Source: Aldehydirespirator sp965220485
GTDB taxonomy: Bacteria > Actinomycetota > Acidimicrobiia > Acidimicrobiales > Aldehydirespiratoraceae
Assembly: GCA_965220485.1 (NCBI GenBank)
Contig: OZ244832.1
Span: 3,720,001 to 3,784,000, forward strand
Length of the DNA: 64,000 bases
Reading direction: 5' to 3'
The notes beneath the pieces are model-generated. The model was not told the origin of the DNA and did not search any database. It saw only the letters and a list, made by a program, of their open reading frames with translations. Of the stretch, positions 17,221-24,947 are shown in pieces; position 1 is the first letter of the stretch, and each line of letters opens with the position of its first letter. Both the position numbers and the translations under genes were made by a program.

Positions 17221-18594
17221 GTGCGAGAATCCGGTAGCCGGGGCGTGATCATTGGGGCCGACTGGGCGGTGACGGCTGCGTTGGACGAGCCCCGCCGCGA
17301 CTGGGCGGTGCGCGTGGTCGACGGCCTGATCGACGACTCGGGCCCGGCTGGCGAGTTGACGGCCCGCTACCCCGACGACGACCTCTGCGACGGCAAGGGC
17401 TGCGTGCTGCTGCCCGGCTTCGTGAACGCTCACGTCCACCTGTACGGCGTGCTGGCCCACGGTGTTCCCGCCCCGGCCAAGCCGCCCGCGGACTTCTGGG
17501 GCTTCCTGGACGACTACTGGTGGCCGCTGGTGGAGAACGCCCTCGATCACGAGATGATCGCGGCGGCGGCCTCGTGGGTTGCCGCTGAGTTGGCCGCGGG
17601 GGGCACTACCAGCTTCTTCGACATCCTCGAAGCTCCCGACGCCCTGCCCGACGCGCTGTTCGCGGAAAGCGAGGCCGTCGCCCGCAGCGGGCTGCGGGGC
17701 GTGCTGTCCTTCGAGGCCACCGAGCGGATGGGCGAGGCCAACGGCCAGGCCGGGCTGGATGAGAACATTCGCTTCATCGACGCCTGCCGGGCGCAGCCGG
17801 CGGGCGACTCGACCGGCGGCGGCTTGGACCGGGTGTCCGGCGCCATGTGCATCCACACCACGTTCACCTGCAGCGAGCCGTTCATCCGGCAGGCCTTCGA
17901 GGCGGCCGCCGACCTGGACGTGTTCTGCCACGCCCACGTGAACGAGGGAGTGCACGAAGGACGCTGGTGCGAGGAGCACCACGGGATGCGAACCCTGGAG
18001 TTCTACGACCGCATCGGGGCGGCGTCTCCCCGCTTCCAGGCCAGCCAGTGCGTGCAGCTGTCGCGGCGCGAGATCGACATCATCGCGGAGTCCGGCGTGA
18101 GGGTGTCGCACATGCCGCTGTCGAATTGCGAGGTGGGCGGTGGGATCGCTCCCGTCCTCGAGATGTTGGAGCGAGGTGTCACCGTGGGGCTCGGCTCCGA
18201 CGGCTACCTCAACGACATGTTCGCGGTGATGCGGGGCGCCTTCCTGCTGCACAGGGCCGCCTCCCTCGACCCCGGTGCGATCAGCGCGGCCACCGTGCTT
18301 CATCTGGCGACCGAGGGCTCGGCCCGCACTCTCGGCCTGGAGCGGGTCGGTCGGCTCGAGCCGGGCTGGCACGCCGACTTGCAGCTGGTGGACCTGGAGG
18401 GTTCCCGGGGCCTGCCCACGCCGGTCGAGGCCCACAACCTGTTGGACCAACTGGTGCTGTGGCGCAACGGCTCGGATGTGAGCAAGGTGATGGTGGGCGG
18501 GGACTGGATCGTCGAGGGCGGCGAGGTGATCGGTGCGGATGTGGCTGCGCTGCGGGCCCGCACCCGCGAGCAGGCCGCGAGGCTGTGGTCGTGA
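17221..18594 (+). CDS. ssnA: SsnA-type amidohydrolase (guanine/aminohydrolase family)
   Basis: A metal-dependent amidohydrolase of the chlorohydrolase/guanine-deaminase group. Metal ligands: VNAHVHLYG (HxH) near residues 74-80, HAHVNEGVH in the middle, and the Asp of VGLGSDGYLNDMF. The C-terminus has the usual LGRLEPGWHADLQLVDL-like segment (ERVGRLEPGWHADL). SsnA-like enzymes are encoded next to XdhD in E. coli and in selenium-associated Mo-hydroxylase loci, where a purine aminohydrolase role is assumed. Start GTG 17221. It belongs functionally with the genes at 9955-13666 but is separated from them by the secreted-gene/MITE insertion. Confidence 0.87.
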   Translation: MRESGSRGVIIGADWAVTAALDEPRRDWAVRVVDGLIDDSGPAGELTARYPDDDLCDGKGCVLLPGFVNAHVHLYGVLAHGVPAPAKPPADFWGFLDDYWWPLVENALDHEMIAAAASWVAAELAAGGTTSFFDILEAPDALPDALFAESEAVARSGLRGVLSFEATERMGEANGQAGLDENIRFIDACRAQPAGDSTGGGLDRVSGAMCIHTTFTCSEPFIRQAFEAAADLDVFCHAHVNEGVHEGRWCEEHHGMRTLEFYDRIGAASPRFQASQCVQLSRREIDIIAESGVRVSHMPLSNCEVGGGIAPVLEMLERGVTVGLGSDGYLNDMFAVMRGAFLLHRAASLDPGAISAATVLHLATEGSARTLGLERVGRLEPGWHADLQLVDLEGSRGLPTPVEAHNLLDQLVLWRNGSDVSKVMVGGDWIVEGGEVIGADVAALRARTREQAARLWS

Positions 18595-18634
18595 GCCTGC
18601 TCGGCCAGCCCCGTCCCTGGCGCTTTCTTTGCAG

Positions 18635-18657
18635 TTATCGGCGGAATGCGCCGATAA
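18635..18657. promoter_or_regulatory. hairpin between ssnA and xdhC
   Basis: TTATCGGCG and CGCCGATAA form a perfect 9-bp stem with a GAATG loop in the 97-bp gap. No U-run follows, so it is more likely an operator or an mRNA-processing/stability hairpin than a terminator. Sequences on both sides also share TGGTCGTGAGCC, a local duplication that includes the GTG start used by xdhC. Confidence 0.5.
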
Positions 18658-18691
18658 GTGCACAGAGAGCGGGAAGAGGCGGGCTTTGGTC

Positions 18692-19495
18692 GTGAGCCTT
18701 CTTCGCCAGCTCGCCGAGGCTGTGGACACGGGCGTGGCGGTGGCCTCGGCCACTGTGGTCGACACGTCCCGCTCGGTGCCCCGCCGCGCCGGGGCCAAGA
18801 TGCTGGTGTTCCGTGACGGCAGCATCTCTGGCACCGTCGGCGGGGGCGAGATGGAGGCCCGCGTCGTGTCCGAGGCCGTGGCCGCGCTTGCCGATGGCCG
18901 CTGCCGTCTGCTGTCGTACCGTCTTGTCGATCCCGTCCGGGGCGATCCCGGCGTTTGCGGGGGCGACGTTCGCATATTCGTGGAGCCGCACATGCCCAAG
19001 CCAACCGTCATCGTCATGGGATACGGCCACGTAGGACGAGCCGTCGCCCAGCTCGCCCACTGGCTGGGCTTCCGGGTGGTGGCCACCGACGACCGCCCCC
19101 TGGTCGAGGGCGACCCTGGTGGCCAGCCGGATCCCAAGACCGCTGGCCCCGAGGTCGCGGGCGCAGCGCCGGACGAGTTGGTGATCGGCACCGTCGACGA
19201 CCTGCTCGCCGGTCGGACTCTCGACCCCGACGTGTCGGTGGTGCTGGTGACCCGCAATGTGGATGTGGACTCGGCCGCCCTGCCCGCACTGCTGGCCACC
19301 GACGCCGGCTATGTGGGCGTGATGGGCAGCGAGCGCCGCTGGGCCACCACCCGGGCCCGCTTGGAGGCCGACGGCACCGATCCCGAAGCGCTCGACCGGG
19401 TCCACGCCCCCATCGGCATCGAGGTGGGCGCCGAGACTCCCGAGGAGATCGCGCTGAGCATCATGGCCGAGGTGGTCGCCCATCGCCGGTCGTAG
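18692..19495 (+). CDS. xdhC: XdhC-family molybdenum cofactor insertion/maturation protein
   Basis: XdhC/CoxI proteins hand a modified (sulfurated) Mo cofactor to xanthine-dehydrogenase-type enzymes. The N-terminal XdhC/CoxI domain shows SVPRRAGAKMLVF and GTVGGGEMEARVV; the C-terminal Rossmann domain has VIVMGYGHVGRAVAQLA, then VTRNVDVD and YVGVMGSERRW. GTG 18692 is chosen because it avoids overlap with ssnA and gives the conserved SLLRQLAEAVDTG start; the frame is open further upstream. It is followed 13 bp later by yqeB. Confidence 0.87.
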   Translation: MSLLRQLAEAVDTGVAVASATVVDTSRSVPRRAGAKMLVFRDGSISGTVGGGEMEARVVSEAVAALADGRCRLLSYRLVDPVRGDPGVCGGDVRIFVEPHMPKPTVIVMGYGHVGRAVAQLAHWLGFRVVATDDRPLVEGDPGGQPDPKTAGPEVAGAAPDELVIGTVDDLLAGRTLDPDVSVVLVTRNVDVDSAALPALLATDAGYVGVMGSERRWATTRARLEADGTDPEALDRVHAPIGIEVGAETPEEIALSIMAEVVAHRRS

Positions 19496-19508
19496 GCGGT
19501 CGCCGGGT

Positions 19509-20435
19509 GTGGGGCGCGGGCAGCCCTCGGCTGAGCCGCCGCGGCCGCGTCGTCACCAGTTTCCTCCGGGCGCGCTGCTGAACGAAGGCGAAGGCATAGT
19601 CGAAGGCCCCCAACTCGCGGCTGATTCAGCGTCGCCGGAATCACCGCTCTGTGTGCTGCGGGGCGGGGGCGATCTGGCCACCGGCGTGGCCTGGCGGCTC
19701 ACCCGGGCCGGTTGGCCGATCGTGGTGCTGGAACTGCCCGAGCCGCTGACCATTCGTCGCACGGTGGCGCTGTCCACTGCGGTGACCGAGGGCGAGGTCA
19801 GCGTGGAGGGCATGAGGGGCGTGCTGGTGGCGTCGCCCACCGACGCCGTCACTGTCGTGGGACGGGGCGATGTGGCGGTGCTGGTGGCTCCTGAGTTAGC
19901 GGCCCTGGAACCCGTTCGGCCCGACGTGGTGGTGGACGCCCGGCTGGCCAAGCACAACATCGACACTTCCATCGCCGACGCCGAACTGGTCGTGGCCCTC
20001 GGCCCCGGATTCACGGCGGGGCTGGACTGCGACGCGGTGGTCGAGACCATGCGGGGCCATCGCCTCGGCCGGGTGATCTGGTCGGGCTCGGCCCAGCCCG
20101 ACACGGGCACACCGGCGGAACTGGGAGGCCGATCCGCAGACCGGGTGCTGCGAGCACCGGTGGCCGGCCCGGTGAGCTGGCAGGTCGCAATCGGTGATGT
20201 GGTCAGCGAGGGCCAGGAGCTGGGCAAGGTGGGCCGCGTGGCGGTGCGGGCGCCATTCGACGGAGTGGTGCGGGGCGCTATCCGAGACGGCATGAGGGTG
20301 CGGGCCGGACTCAAGATCGCTGACGTCGACCCCCGCGGCGACCGTTCGGCTTGCTGGGAGATCTCCGACAAGGCCTTGGCAGTGGGCGGGGGAGTGCTGG
20401 AGGCCGTCCTGGCCCGTCGCTGCGGCCTGGCCTGA
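19509..20435 (+). CDS. yqeB: YqeB/EF2563-family selenium-dependent molybdenum hydroxylase system protein
   Basis: Matches the YqeB (EF2563) family found only with XdhD/SDMH-type enzymes and thought to act in cofactor maturation. Family features: VLRGGGDLATGVAWRLTRAG near residue 49, LTIRRTVALSTAV, DVVVDARLAKHN, VALGPGF, and a C-terminal lipoyl-like segment (LRAPVAGPVSW, VRAPFDGVVRG). The first ~48 residues are not conserved; GTG 19653 (VLRGGGD) is a likely alternative start. Its presence is the best argument that the locus is of the selenium-associated Mo-hydroxylase type, but no selenium genes lie in the window. Confidence 0.82.
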   Translation: MGRGQPSAEPPRPRRHQFPPGALLNEGEGIVEGPQLAADSASPESPLCVLRGGGDLATGVAWRLTRAGWPIVVLELPEPLTIRRTVALSTAVTEGEVSVEGMRGVLVASPTDAVTVVGRGDVAVLVAPELAALEPVRPDVVVDARLAKHNIDTSIADAELVVALGPGFTAGLDCDAVVETMRGHRLGRVIWSGSAQPDTGTPAELGGRSADRVLRAPVAGPVSWQVAIGDVVSEGQELGKVGRVAVRAPFDGVVRGAIRDGMRVRAGLKIADVDPRGDRSACWEISDKALAVGGGVLEAVLARRCGLA

Positions 20436-20615
20436 GCGCTCCCGTCCTCCCGGCGACTCGCTCCGCCGAAGCAGGTCAGCTTGCAAGCAGGGTGGCAGTG
20501 CTAGGTAGATGGTCGAATATTCCCATGGCGACGGGGGCCTATCTCCCGACCCAGTCTGTCCTGACCTGAGGCCACCACGTTGATGCCTCGCGACGCGCTG
20601 CGTTATCCGCCCCGT

Positions 20616-20726
20616 CTAGTGCGGTGTCCAATAACCTTCGCGCGCGTCGGTTGTTCTCGTTTGGCCTGTGATTACAGCGGTCACGGGCAAGCTCAAACCT
20701 ACAAACGTTTGTGGACACCGCACTAG
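20616..20726. mobile_element. MITE with 15-bp perfect inverted ends
   Basis: CTAGTGCGGTGTCCA at 20616-20630 is mirrored exactly by TGGACACCGCACTAG at 20712-20726. Size 111 bp, no coding capacity. TA inside the end sequence suggests an IS630/mariner-type partner (TA target), unrelated to the 107-bp MITE family. The remaining parts of the 20436-20768 gap hold nothing I can identify. Confidence 0.88.
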
Positions 20727-20768
20727 CCGCCGGTCGATGGCGATGAGGCTGGCTGGCTTCGTGGGCGG

Positions 20769-21776
20769 CTACAGCTGCGGGCAGGTGACGCCGCAGCGTT
20801 CCGCCACGGTGCACGCGAGCTCGCGGAAGTCCCAGTAGCAGTCCTGCACGGCGTTGATGTGCCCGCCGATGGCGCCGTCAGCGGGCGTGAGCCTGAACAT
20901 GGGTTTGCGTGCTTCCTGCGCGTAGGGCATCAGACTCCTGTAGTGCTTCAGCGTGGCAAGGCAGTGCTCGTCCTCGGATGTGTCGATCAAGGCGGCGCCA
21001 GCCTCGCCGAGGACCGACTGCCGGTACTCGCTCGGTATTGCATCCATCCAGCGGGCGTACGCCTTGACCGGGCGGTCCAGCCGTACGGCGTGCTGAAGGA
21101 CCACGTAGCCGATCGGCTCCATTCTCCCCGTCGGCATGGTTAGACCGGCGGTCCCGGTCAGTTCGGCGGCTCTCTCGAGCCGCGTCCGCCACTCGCTGCG
21201 CCACTTTCGCAGTGTCGGTCCGAGATTGCGCAGTCCCTGGATCGAGAACAGGTCCGGAGCGAGGGGCACGGCGACGAAGTCGGCGGCAATCAATGCGGCC
21301 CGGTTGATCGCGCCGAGGTTGGGGCCTACGTCGATCAGGACGAGATCGGCTTCGGCCTGTTCCTTCGCACGCGCCAGTATCCGGCTGAGGGCGGTGATCA
21401 CCCGAAAGGCGCGCTCCCGTCCGTCGAGGCACTGGGGCCACTGGCTGGAGAACTCGTCCTCCGCCTCCGACAGCGCCAAGTCGCCGGGTATGAGCCCCAT
21501 CGGCGGCCTTGGGCTCTTCGTCGCGACGGGGGCGACGTCGCCTGTTCCGCGCAGCAGCGGCACGAGCGCTCCGTGGATGGTGTCTCGGGGAGGATCGGGG
21601 GTCCAGAGTTCCTCCATCTCGTAGTCGTCGAGGAACATGCTGGTGAGGTTCGCCTGAGGGTCGAGGTCGGCCGCCACGACGCATACGCCGAGATCGGCGT
21701 ACATCCAGGCCAGGTGATAGACGAGGGACGTCTTGCCGACTCCGCCCTTGTTGTTGAAGAAAGCGACTGTGCTCAT
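20769..21776 (-). CDS. ParA-family ATPase
   Basis: A 335-aa ParA/Soj-type ATPase: MSTVAFFNNKGGVGKTS (deviant Walker A, residues 10-17), VVAADLDPQANLTSMF (Walker A'), and LVLIDVGPNLGAINRAAL (Walker B). ATG 21776 overlaps the stop of the upstream AlbA_2/ATPase gene (ATGA); the much longer open frame upstream is an artefact. No ParB or parS is visible nearby, so a plasmid-partition role is not indicated. As the last gene of the Wadjet-linked operon, it may be an accessory defence component. The C-terminal ~110 residues (from YGVVLQH-like YVVLQHAV) look specific to this subgroup. Confidence 0.85.
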   Translation of the reverse strand: MSTVAFFNNKGGVGKTSLVYHLAWMYADLGVCVVAADLDPQANLTSMFLDDYEMEELWTPDPPRDTIHGALVPLLRGTGDVAPVATKSPRPPMGLIPGDLALSEAEDEFSSQWPQCLDGRERAFRVITALSRILARAKEQAEADLVLIDVGPNLGAINRAALIAADFVAVPLAPDLFSIQGLRNLGPTLRKWRSEWRTRLERAAELTGTAGLTMPTGRMEPIGYVVLQHAVRLDRPVKAYARWMDAIPSEYRQSVLGEAGAALIDTSEDEHCLATLKHYRSLMPYAQEARKPMFRLTPADGAIGGHINAVQDCYWDFRELACTVAERCGVTCPQL

Positions 21777-22434
21777 TGCGCCGCCTTCACCATGACCCGG
21801 ACTCGCGAGTGTTCGGTCTGGAAGTCGGGCTCGGCATTGCCGTTGCTGCGGAGTGTCCGCAGCGCCAGGGGTATTCCGAAGCCGAATCGCTGGGCGAATC
21901 CGAGGTTGTGCATGATCTCGGCGATCAGTTGGTTGCGGTAGTCGGTAGCACCCCGAAGAAGAGTCTCCGGCGTCACTGCGCCGAACAGGCCGCCCGGACT
22001 CTCGATCTCGACTCGCTCGGAGAACCAATAAAGGCGAGACGGGGCATGCGTCCCTTCGTAGCTGCGGTGCATCACCGCGTTGTGGGCGAGTTGCCTGATG
22101 GCCTCCACCGGGTAGTCGGGGAAGCGCTTCTCTCTCGGGCCCGACACAATGTCCAGGCGAGTTCCAACGTTCAGTTTCACCAATCGGCCAAGGCTTTCGA
22201 GAACGTCGTCGAGCCGTCCGGCCAAGACCTCGGAGTCCTTGATCGGGTCGACTACCTCCTCTCCGTCGAAGCGGACGAACTGCACGTACGCGCCAGGGAG
22301 CCACCGCTGCGGGTCTCGGCCGAAGGCCAGCATCGCGCCGTTCGTGGGGAGTCCGTCGCTGATCAGACGCAGCGAGTGCATCTGCTGCTCCAGAGGGCGG
22401 TCGTTCTCGGCGAGCACGTCCGCGGCCACAGTAG
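21773..22434 (-). pseudogene. AlbA_2/RecG-like ATPase, C-terminal part (gene split by insertion)
   Basis: C-terminal half of a COG2865-type protein (Schlafen/AlbA_2 DNA-binding domain plus GHKL-like region): AADVLAENDRPLEQQM, LPTNGAMLAFG, IRQLAHNAVMHRSYEG, VEIESPGGLFG and NLGFAQRFGFGIPLA. The N-terminal half is at 24362-24899. Joining CTGCCTA (minus strand before the insertion) to CTGTGGCC after it gives QYLPTVAADVL in frame, for a 399-aa protein. A GTG at 22429 could start a truncated product. It overlaps parA by ATGA. Confidence 0.85.
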
Positions 22435-24358
22435 TTGTACTGGATCCAAGTCAGGGTCTTAGATGTCTGAGTAGATAACTAAACTAGGGGTAAAAGTTAT
22501 GTTCCCGCCCATCTTTAGAATTCGTATTGAGATAAAGACTAAAAACTAGCAACCACCATCCATCCACCCTGTGATTCTGGTCCTAGTGTCGCTTATATCA
22601 TAACAATAGCCGCCAAAGGAATAGCGCAGCTGGTTAACGGCGGCTCCACGCGAACCACCATCTTCTATCCTGAGAACCGCGGCCCAAATGGCTTGGTGGT
22701 CGGGGTTGCCCTGGCTGTCATAGAAAGTGTCATAGAACCATCGGGGCATTTGCCCGTTGAAAACCTGATGGACAACCTTGACTGCCTCGACGGTGATTTT
22801 GTCGGGGACCATCGGACATCTGCTCCAGTTGGTGGCGGTCGGGTGACGACCGAAAATCGTAGCCTCGACGGTTTCGGCATAAAGCTCATGAGGCCTACAA
22901 TCCCGCCAGTCACCGCCTTGGCTGATTTCAGAAAAGTAGATATGGCCGGCGGCAATTGGAGCCGGATTGGCGACGATTCGATTCGACTCGGTGTAGACAT
23001 GGGCCAATTCATGAATATGGGCGCTATTGTATACCGGCGATAGATGGTCCGGGTTGGCGGTTATGGCGACAGCTATCTTCCGCGGCAGGATGTCGCCTTC
23101 ATCTGAGCGGTTGCCGTAGTAAGTTGCCGTGCCGTACCCTTCCCTGAGCAGGTAGCTGAAGTCAAACCGGTTGGTGTGGTTCCAGACATCCCTGAGCCAA
23201 GGCTGCCTGTCTTCGTACTGCTCGATGATGTTCTCTTTAATATAGCGGCTGAAATCATTCTCTTGGGTGATGAAAGCCTCGGTGTCGTTTGAAATCAGTA
23301 CCAGGGGCGGGACTGCCGATTGAATTTCTTCCGGCCGGCTGTTATCCTCGCGCCACTGCAGCGCCCGGTAGATAAAGGCCGACATATGAGCCCTGGTGAC
23401 AGACCGCTGGGGGCAGTACTGCAGCGGTTCGGATTTGCAGCCAGTCGTTATCTTGGCTGCGGCTAACCGGTTAATGTTATCTCGGTGGACGCTATCTTGG
23501 TCGACATCAGCAAAGCCGGCTGGTGGAGCTTTGGGCAGATCGAGGGCCCGTGTCAGGAGGGAGGCCATCTGGCCCCGGTTGACATCCCGGTCGGGGCAGT
23601 ATTTGGGCGGGTCGTCCGAACAGCCGGTTGTAATCTCCAGATCGGCCATTCGTTCGACATAAGACATCCACCAGTCATCGTTTTCGACATCATCGAACCG
23701 GGTCTCAGCGGCCGGAGTCGGGTCGGTTTCGCCCAGGGCTCGAATCAACCAGACGGCCATCTCCCAGCGTTTAAGCGGTTGGCCGGGACAAAGCTGGTTG
23801 TCACCGCAGTCGGTTCCGTCATAAACGCCGGCGGCTGATAGGGCTCGGACGGCATCGTAATAATAGGCATCAGAGTCGACATCGGTGTAGGTTATCGTTG
23901 CCTGGACCGTCGCCCTTGGTAGCGGCTCCGGCTCCGGGCCGGGTCCGAGTTGGGTTGACAGGGTTTGGACAGCGTCATAGTTGTAGGCGTGCGGGTCAAC
24001 GTCGGCGTGAGTCATCTCTACTTCCGCTGTCACCTCAGCCAATGACTCCAACTCCGGCTCGGACCCGAGTTGAGCCGACAGGTTTGTCGGGCCAGCCGAC
24101 CAGACCAGCCAGCCGACCAGGCAGGCCAGGATTATGGCGGTCAGGCGCCGGGGTGTGATTAGGCGTCGGGTCGAATTCATAGTTCAGTCTTTGAAGATAA
24201 GTCTTAATGATGTTGATTATAGTGATAGCCGGAGTTTTTGTCTAATGGCGACAGTAACCGAGATGCCGGGGTCTTACCCGCCCCTAAGCTTAAGCTTATT
24301 ATAACAACTTATATTTATTTAGTCAAGTAAGAAATCAGTAACCACTCACTACCCCCCA
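22435..24358. mobile_element. 1.9-kb insertion carrying an SLH-zincin gene
   Basis: The segment interrupts the AlbA_2/ATPase gene and is flanked by TAG on both sides (22432-22434 and 24359-24361), the probable target duplication; exact removal restores the host frame. The interior is much more AT-rich than the host. It has no transposase or recombinase gene, only the SLH-zincin gene plus AT-rich flanks of 111 and 178 bp with a palindromic TAAGCTTAAGCTTA near 24288. The ends share only short inverted similarity (GTAGT...TACTG). Confidence 0.75.
22546..24180 (-). CDS. secreted S-layer-homology protein with HExxH zincin domain
   Basis: A 544-aa exported protein. Residues 10-36 form a signal/anchor (LTAIILACLVGWLVWSAG). 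Residues ~95-280 hold three SLH-like repeats, recognisable by the DVDxDxY/DDVENDDWW/DVDQDSVHRDNI starts, the repeated ITTGC...YCP and the MAVWLIRAL/MASLLTRAL/MSAFIYRAL ends. Residues ~330-470 contain a metalloprotease-like motif IHELAHVYTESN (His390, Glu391, His394) and a later PHELYAETVEA that may supply a further ligand. SLH domains bind cell-wall polymer, so this should be a surface protease. Codon use and GC content are far from the neighbours. It is the only gene of the 1.9-kb insertion. Confidence 0.82.
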   Translation of the reverse strand: MNSTRRLITPRRLTAIILACLVGWLVWSAGPTNLSAQLGSEPELESLAEVTAEVEMTHADVDPHAYNYDAVQTLSTQLGPGPEPEPLPRATVQATITYTDVDSDAYYYDAVRALSAAGVYDGTDCGDNQLCPGQPLKRWEMAVWLIRALGETDPTPAAETRFDDVENDDWWMSYVERMADLEITTGCSDDPPKYCPDRDVNRGQMASLLTRALDLPKAPPAGFADVDQDSVHRDNINRLAAAKITTGCKSEPLQYCPQRSVTRAHMSAFIYRALQWREDNSRPEEIQSAVPPLVLISNDTEAFITQENDFSRYIKENIIEQYEDRQPWLRDVWNHTNRFDFSYLLREGYGTATYYGNRSDEGDILPRKIAVAITANPDHLSPVYNSAHIHELAHVYTESNRIVANPAPIAAGHIYFSEISQGGDWRDCRPHELYAETVEATIFGRHPTATNWSRCPMVPDKITVEAVKVVHQVFNGQMPRWFYDTFYDSQGNPDHQAIWAAVLRIEDGGSRGAAVNQLRYSFGGYCYDISDTRTRITGWMDGGC

Positions 24359-24899
24359 TAGGCAGGTACTGGCGCTCGATGTAGTCGAGGTCCAAGTCGG
24401 CGAGGGTGGCGCCGTATACGGGCCGCAAGTCGAACGGCAAGTCCGTGGCCCGGCGGCGCTCCGCGAGGCGCTGCTCGTCGTTGGCGGAGGCTTGACGCAC
24501 CGTGGGTCCGATCCGCACCCACGCTCGGCCGTCGTATCGCACCGGCGGATCGTGCACCGGCTGCACAATCACGGCGACTACTTCGCAGCCGTTGAGAATG
24601 CGACGCTGCACGTCCAGCGAAGGTCGCGGGAGGAGCCGACCGTCGTCGCGCAGATCGGCCAGTCGCTTCATCAGCTCGTCGTCGATCCCGAGCCCGGAGC
24701 AGCTGCCGTCATCCTCGGCGCCCACGAGTATCACGCCCGGCTTGCCGTGGCCCGGCAGGTCATTCGCGAAGGCGCAGATATTGCGGCTGATCTTCTCGGT
24801 CGCCGAGTTCGACAGCGACCGCTTGCGCTCGACAAGGTCCGACTTGAGATCGACCATCATCGCCGCGAGTTCGGCGTCGCTGTATCCGTTCTGCGGCAC
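24315..24899 (-). pseudogene. AlbA_2/RecG-like ATPase, N-terminal part (gene split by insertion)
   Basis: AlbA_2 (Schlafen-like) DNA-binding domain: LKSDLVERKRSLS, KISRNICAFANDLPGHGKPG, ILVGAEDDGS and GRAWVRIGPTVRQAS, ending DLDYIERQYLP. After 24362 the frame runs into insertion sequence (MGGSEWLLISYLTK) and stops. It starts 48 bp after jetD on the same strand, so it is probably part of the Wadjet transcript. Confidence 0.85.
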
Positions 24900-24947
24900 G
24901 GCACCAGAGTACCCATGGATGCTGGCAGCACCCGGACGAGAGCCCTG

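Noticed and set aside
20769..21776. ParA as part of a plasmid partition system
   Set aside because: No ParB, centromere-like repeats or replication gene nearby; the gene overlaps an AlbA_2/ATPase gene instead.
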